From: Sphingopyxis sp. UBA6723
Lineage (GTDB): Bacteria > Pseudomonadota > Alphaproteobacteria > Sphingomonadales > Sphingomonadaceae
Assembly (NCBI RefSeq): GCF_002454115.1
Contig: NZ_DKIH01000009.1
Location: 78,907 to 142,906, forward strand
Direction: 5' to 3'
Length of the DNA: 64,000 bases
Positions 7,072 through 16,229 of the stretch are shown here, piece by piece; position 1 is the first letter of the stretch; the number at the start of each line of letters is the position of its first letter. Below the pieces are notes generated by a model. That model ran no database searches. It saw only the letters and a program-made list of their open reading frames with translations, and was not told where the DNA came from. The translations under genes and the position numbers were made by a program.

Positions 7072-9360
7072 CTAAAAGCGCCCGGTCAATTGCACCGCAA
7101 TCGTCCGCGGCCGATCGACGATCCCGTTATACGCATTACCGGCATTGCGCGTAATTGTTGTCGCCAGCGGCATCGAACTGGCGGTTTGCAAAATGCGCTG
7201 GTTGGTCAGGTTGCGCCCGATCAGCGCCACTTCCCAGCGATTGTCGATCTGGCCCAGCGCCAAACGTGCGCCCAGCTTGACATAGCCATCCTGGAATGTG
7301 CGAGGATCGAGGTTCGCCGACGCGATGTAGGAGGACGAGAAGTCGGCGTTGATGTTGAACGCCACCTTCATGTCGCTGCTGATCGGGGTCGTATAATCGA
7401 GGTTGAGGTTGCCCGACCATTTCGGCGACAGCGCGTTGCGCAGCCCGGTATAGTCGCAAAACCCACCCGGCCCCGGCGTCTGCAGATAATAGCATTGGCC
7501 CGAGGTGAAGTTGGTGAATTTGAAATCCAGATAGGCGACCGCCCCGCTAAGCGTCAGTCCGTCGGCTATCGCGGCGCGGAAGTCGGCCTCGACCCCCTGC
7601 GTGCGGGCGCCCGCGGCGTTGGCGACGTTGAAGTTGAGCGTGCCGTCGAAGATGTTGACCTGCAGATCCTTGTAGGTGGTACGATAAAGCGACAGGTTGA
7701 ACGCGACATTGCGGCCCTTGTATTTCAGCCCGGCCTCGAAGTTGTCGGCGCTTTCATCTTCGAATTCAAAGGCGCCCGGCTTTGCGACCGTGGTCGACCC
7801 CGGCAACGAATTCGATCGAATGTCGAAACCGCCTGCCTTGGTCCCGCGCGCGAATGATGCATAGAGCATCAGATCGTCGGTGGCGTCGAACTGGACGTTT
7901 ACCATTGGGTTGAAGCTGTCTTCGCTGAGCTTGCCCAATATGCTGTGCGCTTCGATATTGAGCGCGCGGAAGGTTGCGGCCACCACCAGCGGGTTGAACG
8001 TGTTGAGCGGGCCGCGCACGATCGCCAGATCGCGGCTGCCGCTTTTCTTTTCATGGTTGAAACGTGCGCCCGCGGTGATCCGGAAGCGGTCGCTCAGCGC
8101 CAGCTCGCCCTGCGCGAACACCGAAATCAGGTCGGACTTCTGCGAATAGACGCGGTCGTTGCGCGTGTCGCCGATCGCATTGAACGGCGGCCCCAGCGCG
8201 AGGAAGGTCGAGTTGAACAGCACCTGATCATCGACGTCGAGCTTGGCGTTCTGATAATAAACGCCCGCGATATAATTGAACGCTTCGCCGCCGGGCGATG
8301 CCAGCCGCAATTCCTGCGAAAACTGGCGATAATCTTCCTGCAAATTGGTGCCGTCGAGGAAGCTGATCCCTGAAAAATCGACATCGACGATCTCGCGCGT
8401 CTTGTAGTCGAGGAGCGCCGAAACAGAAGTCAGCGTATGCTCACCGATCTCCAGATCGGCGTTGAGCGTGGCGCCGAACACCTTGTTGCGGCTTTGATAG
8501 CCATTGTCTTCGCGGACATAATCGGGGTTGGTGCTGACGAAGAACGGCCCCTGAAAGACCGTGTTGTAACTGCCGACCGCGCCGAACACGTCGCGCGGCT
8601 GGCCCTTCATTTCGAAGTCGGCATATTCGAGCTTGAGCTCGGCAGCAAACGGCCCGCCGCGATCGAACTCGAGCTTGCCGCGGAAATATTTCTCGTCGAC
8701 GTTCGGCTCGTCGCGGTCGAGCTTCGCGTTGTAGAAATAGCCGTCCATCTTGCGATAATAGCCAACGACGCGCGCCTCGAAGCCCTCGCTCAGCGGCCCC
8801 GACAGCACACCGGTGAGCTGCAATTCCTTGTGGTTGAATTCATAGAGGCCGCTGATGGAGCCTTCGAACTCGTCGGTGGGGCTGCGCGTCGTGATATTAA
8901 CCGCACCGGCGATCGCATTTTTGCCGAACAGCGTCGGCTGCGGCCCGCGCAGCACTTCGACGCGCTCCATGTCGACGAGCGGCAGGCGCGAGAGCTGGTC
9001 GCGGCCATAATAGACGCCATCGACGAACATCGCGACCGACTGCTCAAACCCCTTATTGTCGCCCGACGCAATGCCGCGGATCGCAATGCGGTTGGCAATT
9101 GCGGTCTGGGTGATTTTCAGGTTCGGGACGGACGAGGAGATTTGTTCTAGGTTGGTCTGGCCATAATTTTCGACCTGCTTGCCGCTGATCGCCGAGATCG
9201 AAATCGGAACGTCCGACAGGCCTTCGGCGCGCTTTTGTGCGGTGACGATGATTTCCTCGAGCCCGCCCTGATCGTCGGCCGGGGCCGCGTCCTGCGCAAA
9301 AGCCATACCGGGGCTCGCCAGCGCCGATGCAGCGAGCAGCGCAACAAAATAGCTCTTCAT
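7072..9360 (-). CDS. TonB-dependent outer-membrane receptor
   Basis: About 762 residues from an ATG preceded by GGAGG. The signal peptide ends at AFAQDAAPADD and is followed by a TonB box-like segment (EEIIVTAQKR). The plug domain covers roughly residues 45-170 (DVPISISAISGKQVENYG ... VEVLRGPQPTLFGKNAIAGAVNI), and a 22-strand barrel ends in an aromatic residue (IAVQLTGRF), as expected for BAM insertion. The substrate cannot be read from sequence. It is transcribed divergently from the nitronate monooxygenase/carotenoid oxygenase operon, so the natural guess is import of the hydrophobic compound that this operon degrades. Confidence 0.93.
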   Translation of the reverse strand: MKSYFVALLAASALASPGMAFAQDAAPADDQGGLEEIIVTAQKRAEGLSDVPISISAISGKQVENYGQTNLEQISSSVPNLKITQTAIANRIAIRGIASGDNKGFEQSVAMFVDGVYYGRDQLSRLPLVDMERVEVLRGPQPTLFGKNAIAGAVNITTRSPTDEFEGSISGLYEFNHKELQLTGVLSGPLSEGFEARVVGYYRKMDGYFYNAKLDRDEPNVDEKYFRGKLEFDRGGPFAAELKLEYADFEMKGQPRDVFGAVGSYNTVFQGPFFVSTNPDYVREDNGYQSRNKVFGATLNADLEIGEHTLTSVSALLDYKTREIVDVDFSGISFLDGTNLQEDYRQFSQELRLASPGGEAFNYIAGVYYQNAKLDVDDQVLFNSTFLALGPPFNAIGDTRNDRVYSQKSDLISVFAQGELALSDRFRITAGARFNHEKKSGSRDLAIVRGPLNTFNPLVVAATFRALNIEAHSILGKLSEDSFNPMVNVQFDATDDLMLYASFARGTKAGGFDIRSNSLPGSTTVAKPGAFEFEDESADNFEAGLKYKGRNVAFNLSLYRTTYKDLQVNIFDGTLNFNVANAAGARTQGVEADFRAAIADGLTLSGAVAYLDFKFTNFTSGQCYYLQTPGPGGFCDYTGLRNALSPKWSGNLNLDYTTPISSDMKVAFNINADFSSSYIASANLDPRTFQDGYVKLGARLALGQIDNRWEVALIGRNLTNQRILQTASSMPLATTITRNAGNAYNGIVDRPRTIAVQLTGRF

Positions 9361-9426
9361 AAGGATCCTCCCACGCATCATCGTCTTGGCGACCGCCGCC
9401 CGCGATGTTTTTCTTGCCTTGCGACT

Positions 9427-9451
9427 CATAACGGCTTTAAGTATCGTTATG
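9427..9451. promoter_or_regulatory. Inverted repeat in divergent promoter region (candidate operator)
   Basis: A perfect inverted repeat CATAACG-N11-CGTTATG lies between the TonB receptor start (9360, minus) and the monooxygenase start (9476, plus). Flanking GACT/AGTC words extend the symmetry imperfectly. The position suits an operator that controls both directions. The nearby tandem HxlR regulator is the obvious candidate binder; this is inference. Confidence 0.45.
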
Positions 9452-9475
9452 CAAGTCAGATAATTTGAGAGAGGA

Positions 9476-10450
9476 ATGACCTTGCCGGGACACGGCCTGC
9501 CGCCAGCGCTGACGCGCAATCTGCGCCTGCCCGCGATTGCCGCACCGATGTTCCTTGTCTCGGGGCCGGAGATGGTGATCGCGGCATCGCGCGCCGGGAT
9601 GATTGGCAGCTTTCCCGCCCCCAATGCGCGAACCTCGGCCGATCTGGAGGATTGGGTGAGCCGTATCGACGCGGCACTGTCGAATGATCCCGATGCCGCC
9701 GCGTGGGCGGTCAACCTCGTTGTCCATCCATCGAACAGCCGCCTGCCCGACGACCTAGCCTGCGTCGTCCGCCACAAGGTGCCGCTGGTGATCACCGCGC
9801 TCGGCAGCCCCGCGCGGGTGGTCGAGGAAATCCACAGCTACGGCGGGCTGGTCTTCGCCGACGTCAATTCGGTCGGCTTTGCGCGCAAGGCGGCTGCGGC
9901 CGGGGTCGATGGCCTCGTGCTCGTTGCGGCGGGCGCGGGCGGGCATACCGGGGCGACGGCGGGTTTCGCTTTTGTCGAAGAGGTGCGACAATTCTGGGAT
10001 GGTCCGCTGGTGCTCGGCGGTGCGATCTCGACGGGTCATGCGGTGCGCGCGGCGGAGATATTGGGCGCCGACGTCGCCTATCTCGGCACATCGCTGATCG
10101 CCTGCGCCGAGAGCATGGCGGTGGCGGGCTATAAGGATATGGTCGTTGCCGCAGGCGCCGAGGACATCGTGCCGTCGAAGGGCATTACCGGCGTCACCGC
10201 CAATTGGCTGAAACCCAGCCTGATTGCCGCCGGATACGACCCCGCCAACATGCCCGAGGACAAACGACCCAACTTCTCCGACGCGCAAGACGAGGCAAAA
10301 GCGTGGAAGAATGTCTGGTCCGCCGGACAGGGCGTCGGGGCGGTGCGCGGCGTCGAACCTGTCGCCGCTATCGTCGACCGCCTTGTTTCCGAATATGATG
10401 CCGCTGCCGCAAGGCCGCGCTTTACCCCCGCCGAAGGAGCCCTCGCATGA
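9476..10450 (+). CDS. Nitronate monooxygenase family flavoprotein
   Basis: 324 residues, with a GAGAGGA ribosome site before the ATG. TIM-barrel FMN enzyme of the 2-nitropropane dioxygenase/NMO family. Visible: PAIAAPMFLVSGPEMVIAA at the N terminus, the VLVAAGAGGHTG motif with the conserved active-site histidine, and the phosphate-binding stretch LVLGGAISTGHAVRAAEILGADVAYLGT. Family members oxidise nitronates, but several act as oxidoreductases in aromatic or terpenoid breakdown and the true substrate is unknown. First gene of the plus-strand operon; it overlaps the carotenoid oxygenase by an ATGA. Confidence 0.88.
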   Translation: MTLPGHGLPPALTRNLRLPAIAAPMFLVSGPEMVIAASRAGMIGSFPAPNARTSADLEDWVSRIDAALSNDPDAAAWAVNLVVHPSNSRLPDDLACVVRHKVPLVITALGSPARVVEEIHSYGGLVFADVNSVGFARKAAAAGVDGLVLVAAGAGGHTGATAGFAFVEEVRQFWDGPLVLGGAISTGHAVRAAEILGADVAYLGTSLIACAESMAVAGYKDMVVAAGAEDIVPSKGITGVTANWLKPSLIAAGYDPANMPEDKRPNFSDAQDEAKAWKNVWSAGQGVGAVRGVEPVAAIVDRLVSEYDAAAARPRFTPAEGALA

Positions 10451-11943
10451 CCGCCCAGCTTGTCGAGACGATCGAAACGACGATCCAGCCGAACGACCAT
10501 CCCTATATGCAGGGTGCCTGGCGGCCGACGTACAACGAATGGAATGCGATCTTCGCCAATGGCGATGCCGAGGTGATCGGCAACATCCCGACCGACATCG
10601 ACGGCGTTTATGTCCGCACCGGCGAGAACCAGATCCATGAGCCGATCGGACGCTATCATCCCTTCGATGGCGACGGCTTTGTCCATTCGATTTCGTTCAA
10701 GGACGGCCGCGCGAGCTATCGCAGCCGCTTCGTGCGCACCAAGGGATTTGCAGCCGAGAAGGAAGCCGGCCGTTCGCTGTGGGCCGGGCTGATGGAACCG
10801 CCGCACAAGTCGACGCGCCACGGATGGGGCGCGCAGGAATGGCTGAAAGATTCGTCATCGACCGACGTCGCAATCCATGCGGGCAAGATCATCTCAACCT
10901 TTTACCAGTGCGGCGAGGCGTACCGGCTCGACCCCTTCACACTGGAGCAGTTCGGCACTGAAAGCTGGGTGCCGCTCGACGGCATTTCGGCGCATTGCAA
11001 GGTCGACCTCGCGACCGGAGAATTGATGTTTTTCAATTACTCGAAGCACGCGCCTTACATGCACTACGGCGTCGTCGGGCCGGACAATAAGCTGAAGCAT
11101 TATATCCCGGTGCCGCTGCCCGGACCGCGCCTGCCGCACGATATGGCGTTCACCGAGAATTACACGATCCTCAACGACATGCCGCTCTATTGGAACGAGG
11201 AATTGCTCGAAAAGCGGCTGCACGTCGTGCAGTTCCATCCCGACGAGAAGACGCGCTTCGCGATCATTCCACGCCACGGCCAGCCCGAGGATATTCGCTG
11301 GTTTACCGCCGAGCCGACCTACACGCTCCACTGGCTGAACGCGTGGGAGGAAGGCGACGAGATCATCCTCGACGGCTATTATCAGGAAGAGCCGATGCCC
11401 AAATCCTATCCGAACGCACCTGAGGGGCTGGAGCGGATGATGGCGTATCTCGATCAGGGGCTGCTCAAGCCACGGCTCCATCGCTGGCGCTTCAACCTGG
11501 TTACGGGCGAGACGGTGGAAGAGCGGCTCGACGACCGCGATCTTGAGTTCGGGATGTTCAATCACCGCTATGCCGGCAAGCCCTATCGCTATGCCTACAG
11601 CGCGATCCCCGAGCCGGGCTGGTTCCTGTTTCGCGGGTTGGTGAAACATGACCTCAATGCACGGACGAGCGAGGAATATGAATTCGGCCCCGGCCGTTTT
11701 GGCAGCGAGGCGCCGTTTGCGCCGCGGATCAACGCCAAGGACGAGGACGACGGCTATCTCGTCTCGTTCATCGCCGACCTCGAAACCGACAAGTCGGAAT
11801 GTGTGCTGATCGACGCCAAGAATATCGCGGCGGGGCCGGTGTGCCGGATCATCCTGCCCGAACGCATCTGTTCGGGAACGCACAGCGTGTGGGCGAGCGG
11901 CGACGATATCGGGATGGGCGACAACAGCGTGCTGGCCGCCTGA
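10447..11943 (+). CDS. Carotenoid cleavage dioxygenase family protein (RPE65/lignostilbene-dioxygenase type)
   Basis: 498 residues. Non-haem iron enzymes of this family split a C=C bond of carotenoids, apocarotenoids or stilbenes with O2. The four iron-binding histidines expected on the beta-propeller are visible in SAHCKVDLATGELMFF, LPHDMAFTENYTILND, the TLHWLNAWEEGDEIILDGY segment and CSGTHSVWA. The N terminus shows the usual NIPTDIDGVYVRTGENQ and YHPFDGDGFVHSI. No signal peptide is evident, so it acts in the cytosol. Coupled by overlap to the preceding monooxygenase and followed within one base by a CoA ligase, which suggests that the cleaved product is activated to a CoA ester. Confidence 0.93.
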   Translation: MTAQLVETIETTIQPNDHPYMQGAWRPTYNEWNAIFANGDAEVIGNIPTDIDGVYVRTGENQIHEPIGRYHPFDGDGFVHSISFKDGRASYRSRFVRTKGFAAEKEAGRSLWAGLMEPPHKSTRHGWGAQEWLKDSSSTDVAIHAGKIISTFYQCGEAYRLDPFTLEQFGTESWVPLDGISAHCKVDLATGELMFFNYSKHAPYMHYGVVGPDNKLKHYIPVPLPGPRLPHDMAFTENYTILNDMPLYWNEELLEKRLHVVQFHPDEKTRFAIIPRHGQPEDIRWFTAEPTYTLHWLNAWEEGDEIILDGYYQEEPMPKSYPNAPEGLERMMAYLDQGLLKPRLHRWRFNLVTGETVEERLDDRDLEFGMFNHRYAGKPYRYAYSAIPEPGWFLFRGLVKHDLNARTSEEYEFGPGRFGSEAPFAPRINAKDEDDGYLVSFIADLETDKSECVLIDAKNIAAGPVCRIILPERICSGTHSVWASGDDIGMGDNSVLAA

Positions 11944-11944
11944 G

Positions 11945-13636
11945 ATGATCGTCGCGGGAGAGGAAAAAAGGCGGCAACATCGGGAAAGCGGCTGGTGGGG
12001 CGACCAGAGTTTCGCCGACCTGTTCGCGGCCAATGCGACGGCGCATCCCGCACGGCTCGCGCTCGTCGATGCGCCGAACCGGGTCGACTTCGCTTTCGGT
12101 GAGCCGCAGCGGCTGACCTACGCCGAGCTGGCGGCGGAGATCGACCGGCTCGCGGGCGCGCTTGTCACCGCCGGGATTGGTAAGGACGATGTGCTGCTCG
12201 TCCAGCTTCCCAACATCAGCGAATTTGTCGCTCTTTATTTCGCCGCGGCCAAGATCGGCGCGATCGTCAGCCCGGCGGCGGTACAATATCGCAGCCACGA
12301 GTTGAAAGGCATGTTTGGCGTCGTTGGACCGAAAGCGTTTGTCTGCGCCACGCAGGTCAAGGGATGCGACCATGTCGGCGTCGCGGCGCCATTGCTGGAC
12401 GGCATTCGGCTGATGACCTTTGGCCCCGATGCGCCCGCTGATGCGCTCGACCTCTCGATTGCAGCAGGAAACGCCGACGCCCTCGCGGCCCATGTTGCCG
12501 CGAATCCGGTCGATGCCGACGACATTTTCACCATCTGCTGGACCTCCGGCACTACCGGCGTGCCCAAAGGCGTGCCGCGCAGCCACAATCACTGGATCGC
12601 CGTCGCCGCCGCGGGGTATGAGGCTATGAAGGTCGGTGCCGGCGACGTGCTGCTCAACCCCTTCCCGCTCATCAATATGGCGAGCATTGGGGGCATCACC
12701 ATGTGCTGGTTGACCAGCGCGGGGACGATGGTGCTGCACCACCCCTTCGACCCCGGCATCTATTTGAAACAGATCGCGACCGAGCGACCGAGCCTGACGA
12801 TCGCGCCGCCCGCGGTGCTCAACATGCTGCTGCAGAATGAGGCTCTGCTCGCCTCGGTCGACCTATCGAGCCTGCGCGTCATCGCCTCGGGCTCGGCGCC
12901 GCTTGCGCCCGCAATGGTGCGCGGGTTTCAGGAAAAGCTCGGCATCATCATCGTCAACGTCTTCGGGTCGAACGAAGGGATGAGTTTCATCACCGGCGAG
13001 GGCGACATGCCCGACCCCGACAAGCGCGCGAGCCTGTTCCCACGCCGCGGCCAATATCAACCGCCCTATGGTGAGGGCCGCGCCGCGAATATCGAAAGCC
13101 GCCTCGTATCGCCGGGCGGCGGCGACCCGATCGAGGCTGACGGCATATCGGGCGAACTGCAGATCCGCGGCCCTAGCCTGTTCGAGGGCTATCACAACGC
13201 CCCCGACCGCACCGCCGAGGCCTTCACCGACGACGGCTGGTTCCGCACCGGCGATCTGTTCGAAATCGCCGAGGGTGGCGACTTCTATCGCTTCGTCGGA
13301 CGGTGCAAGGATTTGATCATCCGCGGCGGCGTCAACATTTCGCCCGAGGAAATCGACCAGCTGCTCGGCGGCCACCCGTTGTTGGCAGAAGCGTGCGTCT
13401 TTTCGCTGCCCGACCCGACGATGGGCGAGCGCATCGGCCTCGCCTATGTCCCGCGCGGCAATGATGACGTCAGCTTGCCCGACGTCACCGACTATCTCCG
13501 CGAAAAGGATCTCGCGGTGTTCAAGCTACCCGAACGCCTGTTCCGCTTCGACGCCTTGCCGCGCAACGTCACCAACAAGGTGATGCGCAGCGAGGTGCGC
13601 GAAATGGCGCTCGCCACTCTCGAAAAGGAAGCCTGA
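11945..13636 (+). CDS. AMP-dependent acyl-CoA synthetase/ligase
   Basis: 563 residues. ANL-superfamily adenylating enzyme that activates a carboxylic acid to its CoA thioester via an acyl-AMP. Visible: the P-loop-like TICWTSGTTGVPKGVPRSH near residue 200, the A5-type motif VFGSNEG, A7 DGWFRTGDLFEI, and A8 with the hinge GRCKDLIIRGGVNISPEEID. The A10 lysine appears to be in LPRNVTNKVMRSEV (NVTNK). It follows the carotenoid oxygenase stop after one base. It probably activates an acid produced upstream for thiolytic chain shortening by the two thiolases that follow. Confidence 0.92.
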   Translation: MIVAGEEKRRQHRESGWWGDQSFADLFAANATAHPARLALVDAPNRVDFAFGEPQRLTYAELAAEIDRLAGALVTAGIGKDDVLLVQLPNISEFVALYFAAAKIGAIVSPAAVQYRSHELKGMFGVVGPKAFVCATQVKGCDHVGVAAPLLDGIRLMTFGPDAPADALDLSIAAGNADALAAHVAANPVDADDIFTICWTSGTTGVPKGVPRSHNHWIAVAAAGYEAMKVGAGDVLLNPFPLINMASIGGITMCWLTSAGTMVLHHPFDPGIYLKQIATERPSLTIAPPAVLNMLLQNEALLASVDLSSLRVIASGSAPLAPAMVRGFQEKLGIIIVNVFGSNEGMSFITGEGDMPDPDKRASLFPRRGQYQPPYGEGRAANIESRLVSPGGGDPIEADGISGELQIRGPSLFEGYHNAPDRTAEAFTDDGWFRTGDLFEIAEGGDFYRFVGRCKDLIIRGGVNISPEEIDQLLGGHPLLAEACVFSLPDPTMGERIGLAYVPRGNDDVSLPDVTDYLREKDLAVFKLPERLFRFDALPRNVTNKVMRSEVREMALATLEKEA

Positions 13637-13637
13637 C

Positions 13638-14867
13638 ATGGCGAAAGACGTCTTCATCCTCGGCGGCGCGCAGAGCGATTTTGCGCGCAACATGGAGCGC
13701 GAGGGCGGCGGCTTGTTCGAGCTGTTTCGTGATGTTGCCGAAGCAGCGTTCGCTGCGACGGGCATTGAACCCAAAGAGGTCGAAACCGCGCATGTCGGCA
13801 ATTTCGTCGGCGAATTGTTCGCCGGACAAGGCCAGCTCGGCGGCTTCTTCGGTCATGTCCACCCCGACCTCGCGGGTATCCCCGCCTCGCGTCACGAGGC
13901 CGCCTGCGCCTCGGGCAGCATCGCGATCCTTGCCGCCGCCGCCGAGATCGAGGCCGAGCGTTACGGCCTCGCGCTGGTGCTGGGCATCGAGTTGATGCGC
14001 AACGTCCCCGGCCAGCGCGCCGCCGAATATCTCGGCGCCGCCGCCTGGGCGGGCCGCGAGGCGCAGGAGGCGCGCTACCTCTGGCCGTGGATGTTCGCAC
14101 GCGTTGCCGAGGAATATGAGGAACGCTTCGGGCTTGACCGCGCGCATCTGCGCGGCATTTCGGCGAATAATTTTGCCAATGCGAAGAAGAACCCGAACTC
14201 GCAGACGCGCGGCTGGGCGGTGACCGACGATCATCTGGGCGAGAATGACGAGGTCAATCCGCTGATCGAGGGGAGCCTGCGTAAGTCCGATTGCGGACAG
14301 GTTACCGACGGCGCCGCCGCCATCTTCCTCGCCTCGCGCGAAGTTGCCGAAAGTTACGCGCAGCGTCGCGGGATTTCGATCGACAACATTCCGCGCATCA
14401 AGGGCTGGGGTCATGCCACCGCACCCCTGCTTTACTCGACAAAGGTTGCGAACAGTCGTGGTCAAGACTTTGTTTTTCCTAGTGTTCGGAAGGCGATGAT
14501 GGATGCGCTGCGCCGCGCCAAGATGCCCGACATCTATGCGTGCGACGGGGTCGAGGTGCATGATTGCTTTTCGATCACCGAATATATGGCGATCGACCAT
14601 TTCGGCATCACCAAACCCGGCGAAAGCTGGCGCGCGGTCGAGGACGGGACGATCGCGCTCGGCGGGAAATTGCCGGTCAATCCATCGGGCGGGCTGATCG
14701 GGCTGGGGCATCCCGTAGGTGCAACCGGGGTCCGAATGCTGCTCGACAGCTGGCGCCAAGTCACGGGAAACGCAGGCGATTATCAAGTTGAAGGGGCCCG
14801 CAACTTCGCAACCTTCAACGTCGGCGGCAGCGCGACGACCGCGGTCAGCTTCGTCGTCGGCACCTGA
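13638..14867 (+). CDS. Thiolase (SCP2/acetyl-CoA acetyltransferase-like)
   Basis: 409 residues. The nucleophilic cysteine lies in SRHEAACASGSIAI and the histidine in NPSGGLIGLGHPVGATG. The third position, usually Cys-Gly-Gly-Gly, is replaced by FNVGGSATTAV, which resembles SCP2-type thiolases, where HN-x-G-x-G is normal. Such enzymes cleave 3-oxoacyl-CoA, often with branched or steroid/terpenoid side chains. ATG two bases after the ligase stop. It may pair with the thiolase downstream. Confidence 0.9.
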   Translation: MAKDVFILGGAQSDFARNMEREGGGLFELFRDVAEAAFAATGIEPKEVETAHVGNFVGELFAGQGQLGGFFGHVHPDLAGIPASRHEAACASGSIAILAAAAEIEAERYGLALVLGIELMRNVPGQRAAEYLGAAAWAGREAQEARYLWPWMFARVAEEYEERFGLDRAHLRGISANNFANAKKNPNSQTRGWAVTDDHLGENDEVNPLIEGSLRKSDCGQVTDGAAAIFLASREVAESYAQRRGISIDNIPRIKGWGHATAPLLYSTKVANSRGQDFVFPSVRKAMMDALRRAKMPDIYACDGVEVHDCFSITEYMAIDHFGITKPGESWRAVEDGTIALGGKLPVNPSGGLIGLGHPVGATGVRMLLDSWRQVTGNAGDYQVEGARNFATFNVGGSATTAVSFVVGT

Positions 14868-14868
14868 T

Positions 14869-16026
14869 TTGGCCGACGTTTATCTGTACGACGCCGTGCG
14901 CACGCCGCGCGGCAAGGCCCGGCCCGACGGGGGGCTTGCCGGACTGACCCCGCAGGAATTGGTGCGCCAGCAAGCGGCAGCGCTCACGGCGCGATGCGGC
15001 GATTATGTTCCCGATGCGCTGCTGCTCGGCTGCGTCACACAAAGTGGCGCGCAGGGCGGGCATATGGCGATGCTGGCGAAACTCCATGCGGAACTGCCCG
15101 ACACGACGGCGACGCACAGCATCAACAACTATTGCGCCTCCGGCCTGTCGGCGATCGGTCAGGCGGTCGCCAAGGTTGCCAGCGGCGAAGCCAATTGCAT
15201 CCTTGCGGGCGGCGTCGAGTCGATGAGCGGCACACCCTTTCTGAGCGACCGTGCAGCCTTTTATAAGAATGATGAACTGCCGCCGCGCGCACGCTTTGTA
15301 CCGCCCGTTCTCGCCGCCGACCGGCTCGCCAACGCCGAGGGGATCACGCGCGCCGATCTCGACGCGGTCGCCCTCGCCTCCCAGCAAAAGGCGTCCGCCA
15401 CCGACACCGACGCCGCGCTTCAAAAGTCGCGTATCGCCACCGGGCCGCTCAGCGGCGAAGAGTGTATCCGCCCGCAAACGACCGCAGAATCGCTCGCCGC
15501 CGCGCCGCCGGCGTTTGGAGAATTGCAGCAGCAATATGCAGGCGCGCTCGAAGGCGCGACATTCGCGCCGCTGCACGCCATCGCCCACGCCCCGCCGATC
15601 TGTGACGGCGCAGGGATGGCGCTGATTGGCAGCGCCGGGCTCGGTCCCCCTCCCCGCGCGCGCGCGGTCGCTTTTGCCGAAAGCGGCGGCGATCCCGTCG
15701 CATCGCTCACCGCGGGTTTTGCCGCGATGGACAAGGCGCTGGCGCGCACCGGGCTGACGCTCGGCGACATGGACCGGATCGAGTTCATGGAAGCGTTCGC
15801 TGTAACGATCGCGAAATTCCTGCGCGACCGCGATGTCGATGGCGCACGAGTCAATGTCAGCGGTGGGCATCTGGCGAAGGGACATCCGATGGGCGCCAGC
15901 GGCGCGATCCTGACCTCGACCCTGCTCGACGCGCTTGATGCGTGCGGGGGCCGCTACGGGCTGGTCGTGCTGACCGGCGCGATGGGGGTTGGCGCGGCGA
16001 TGGTGGTCGAGCGGTTGAAAAGCTGA
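14869..16026 (+). CDS. Acetyl-CoA C-acyltransferase (thiolase)
   Basis: About 385 residues, beginning at a TTG directly after the previous stop; the family-like N terminus (ADVYLYDAVRTPRGKARPDGGL) starts exactly there, which decides the start. Catalytic Cys in SINNYCASGLSAIG and His in VSGGHLAKGHPMGASGA are present. Two departures from classical thiolase stand out: the NEAFA motif reads MEAFA, and the third active-site Cys motif reads LTGAMGVGAAM. Activity may therefore differ from a degradative thiolase. Last gene of the NMO-oxygenase-ligase-thiolase operon; a strong palindrome follows. Confidence 0.88.
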   Translation: MADVYLYDAVRTPRGKARPDGGLAGLTPQELVRQQAAALTARCGDYVPDALLLGCVTQSGAQGGHMAMLAKLHAELPDTTATHSINNYCASGLSAIGQAVAKVASGEANCILAGGVESMSGTPFLSDRAAFYKNDELPPRARFVPPVLAADRLANAEGITRADLDAVALASQQKASATDTDAALQKSRIATGPLSGEECIRPQTTAESLAAAPPAFGELQQQYAGALEGATFAPLHAIAHAPPICDGAGMALIGSAGLGPPPRARAVAFAESGGDPVASLTAGFAAMDKALARTGLTLGDMDRIEFMEAFAVTIAKFLRDRDVDGARVNVSGGHLAKGHPMGASGAILTSTLLDALDACGGRYGLVVLTGAMGVGAAMVVERLKS

Positions 16027-16034
16027 CCTGACGT

Positions 16035-16113
16035 TCGTCATCCCGGCGAAGGCCGGGATCTCACCGGCGCGTCATTACGATAGGTCGAGATCCCGGCTTT
16101 CGCCGGGATGACG
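16035..16113. repeat. REP-like palindrome
   Basis: Two inverted arms (16035-16061 and 16087-16113) carrying CGTCATCCCGGCGAAGGCCG-type sequence, a very common dispersed intergenic repeat in sphingomonads. It lies just after the thiolase stop and may end that transcript. Confidence 0.8.
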
Positions 16114-16204
16114 GCGAGAAGTACCGGATCGCCAGAAGGCCCAGACCTGCCCCCCTTCAACAAATCCCCATTGCACCCGCCCCACATTCCGCTATGGGCG
16201 GCGC

Positions 16205-16224
16205 GTGCAGGGCTTGCCCTGCAC
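16205..16224 (+). terminator. Strong hairpin ahead of the cobalamin riboswitch
   Basis: A perfect 9-bp stem with a TT loop. It has no long T tract. It could be a terminator of the preceding operon or an upstream stem of the riboswitch transcript. Confidence 0.4.
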
Positions 16225-16229
16225 ATGAT

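Noticed and set aside
6085..7857. 590-codon plus-strand frame over the HxlR gene and the receptor 3' end
   Set aside because: Antisense to clear genes, no ribosome site and no family resemblance.
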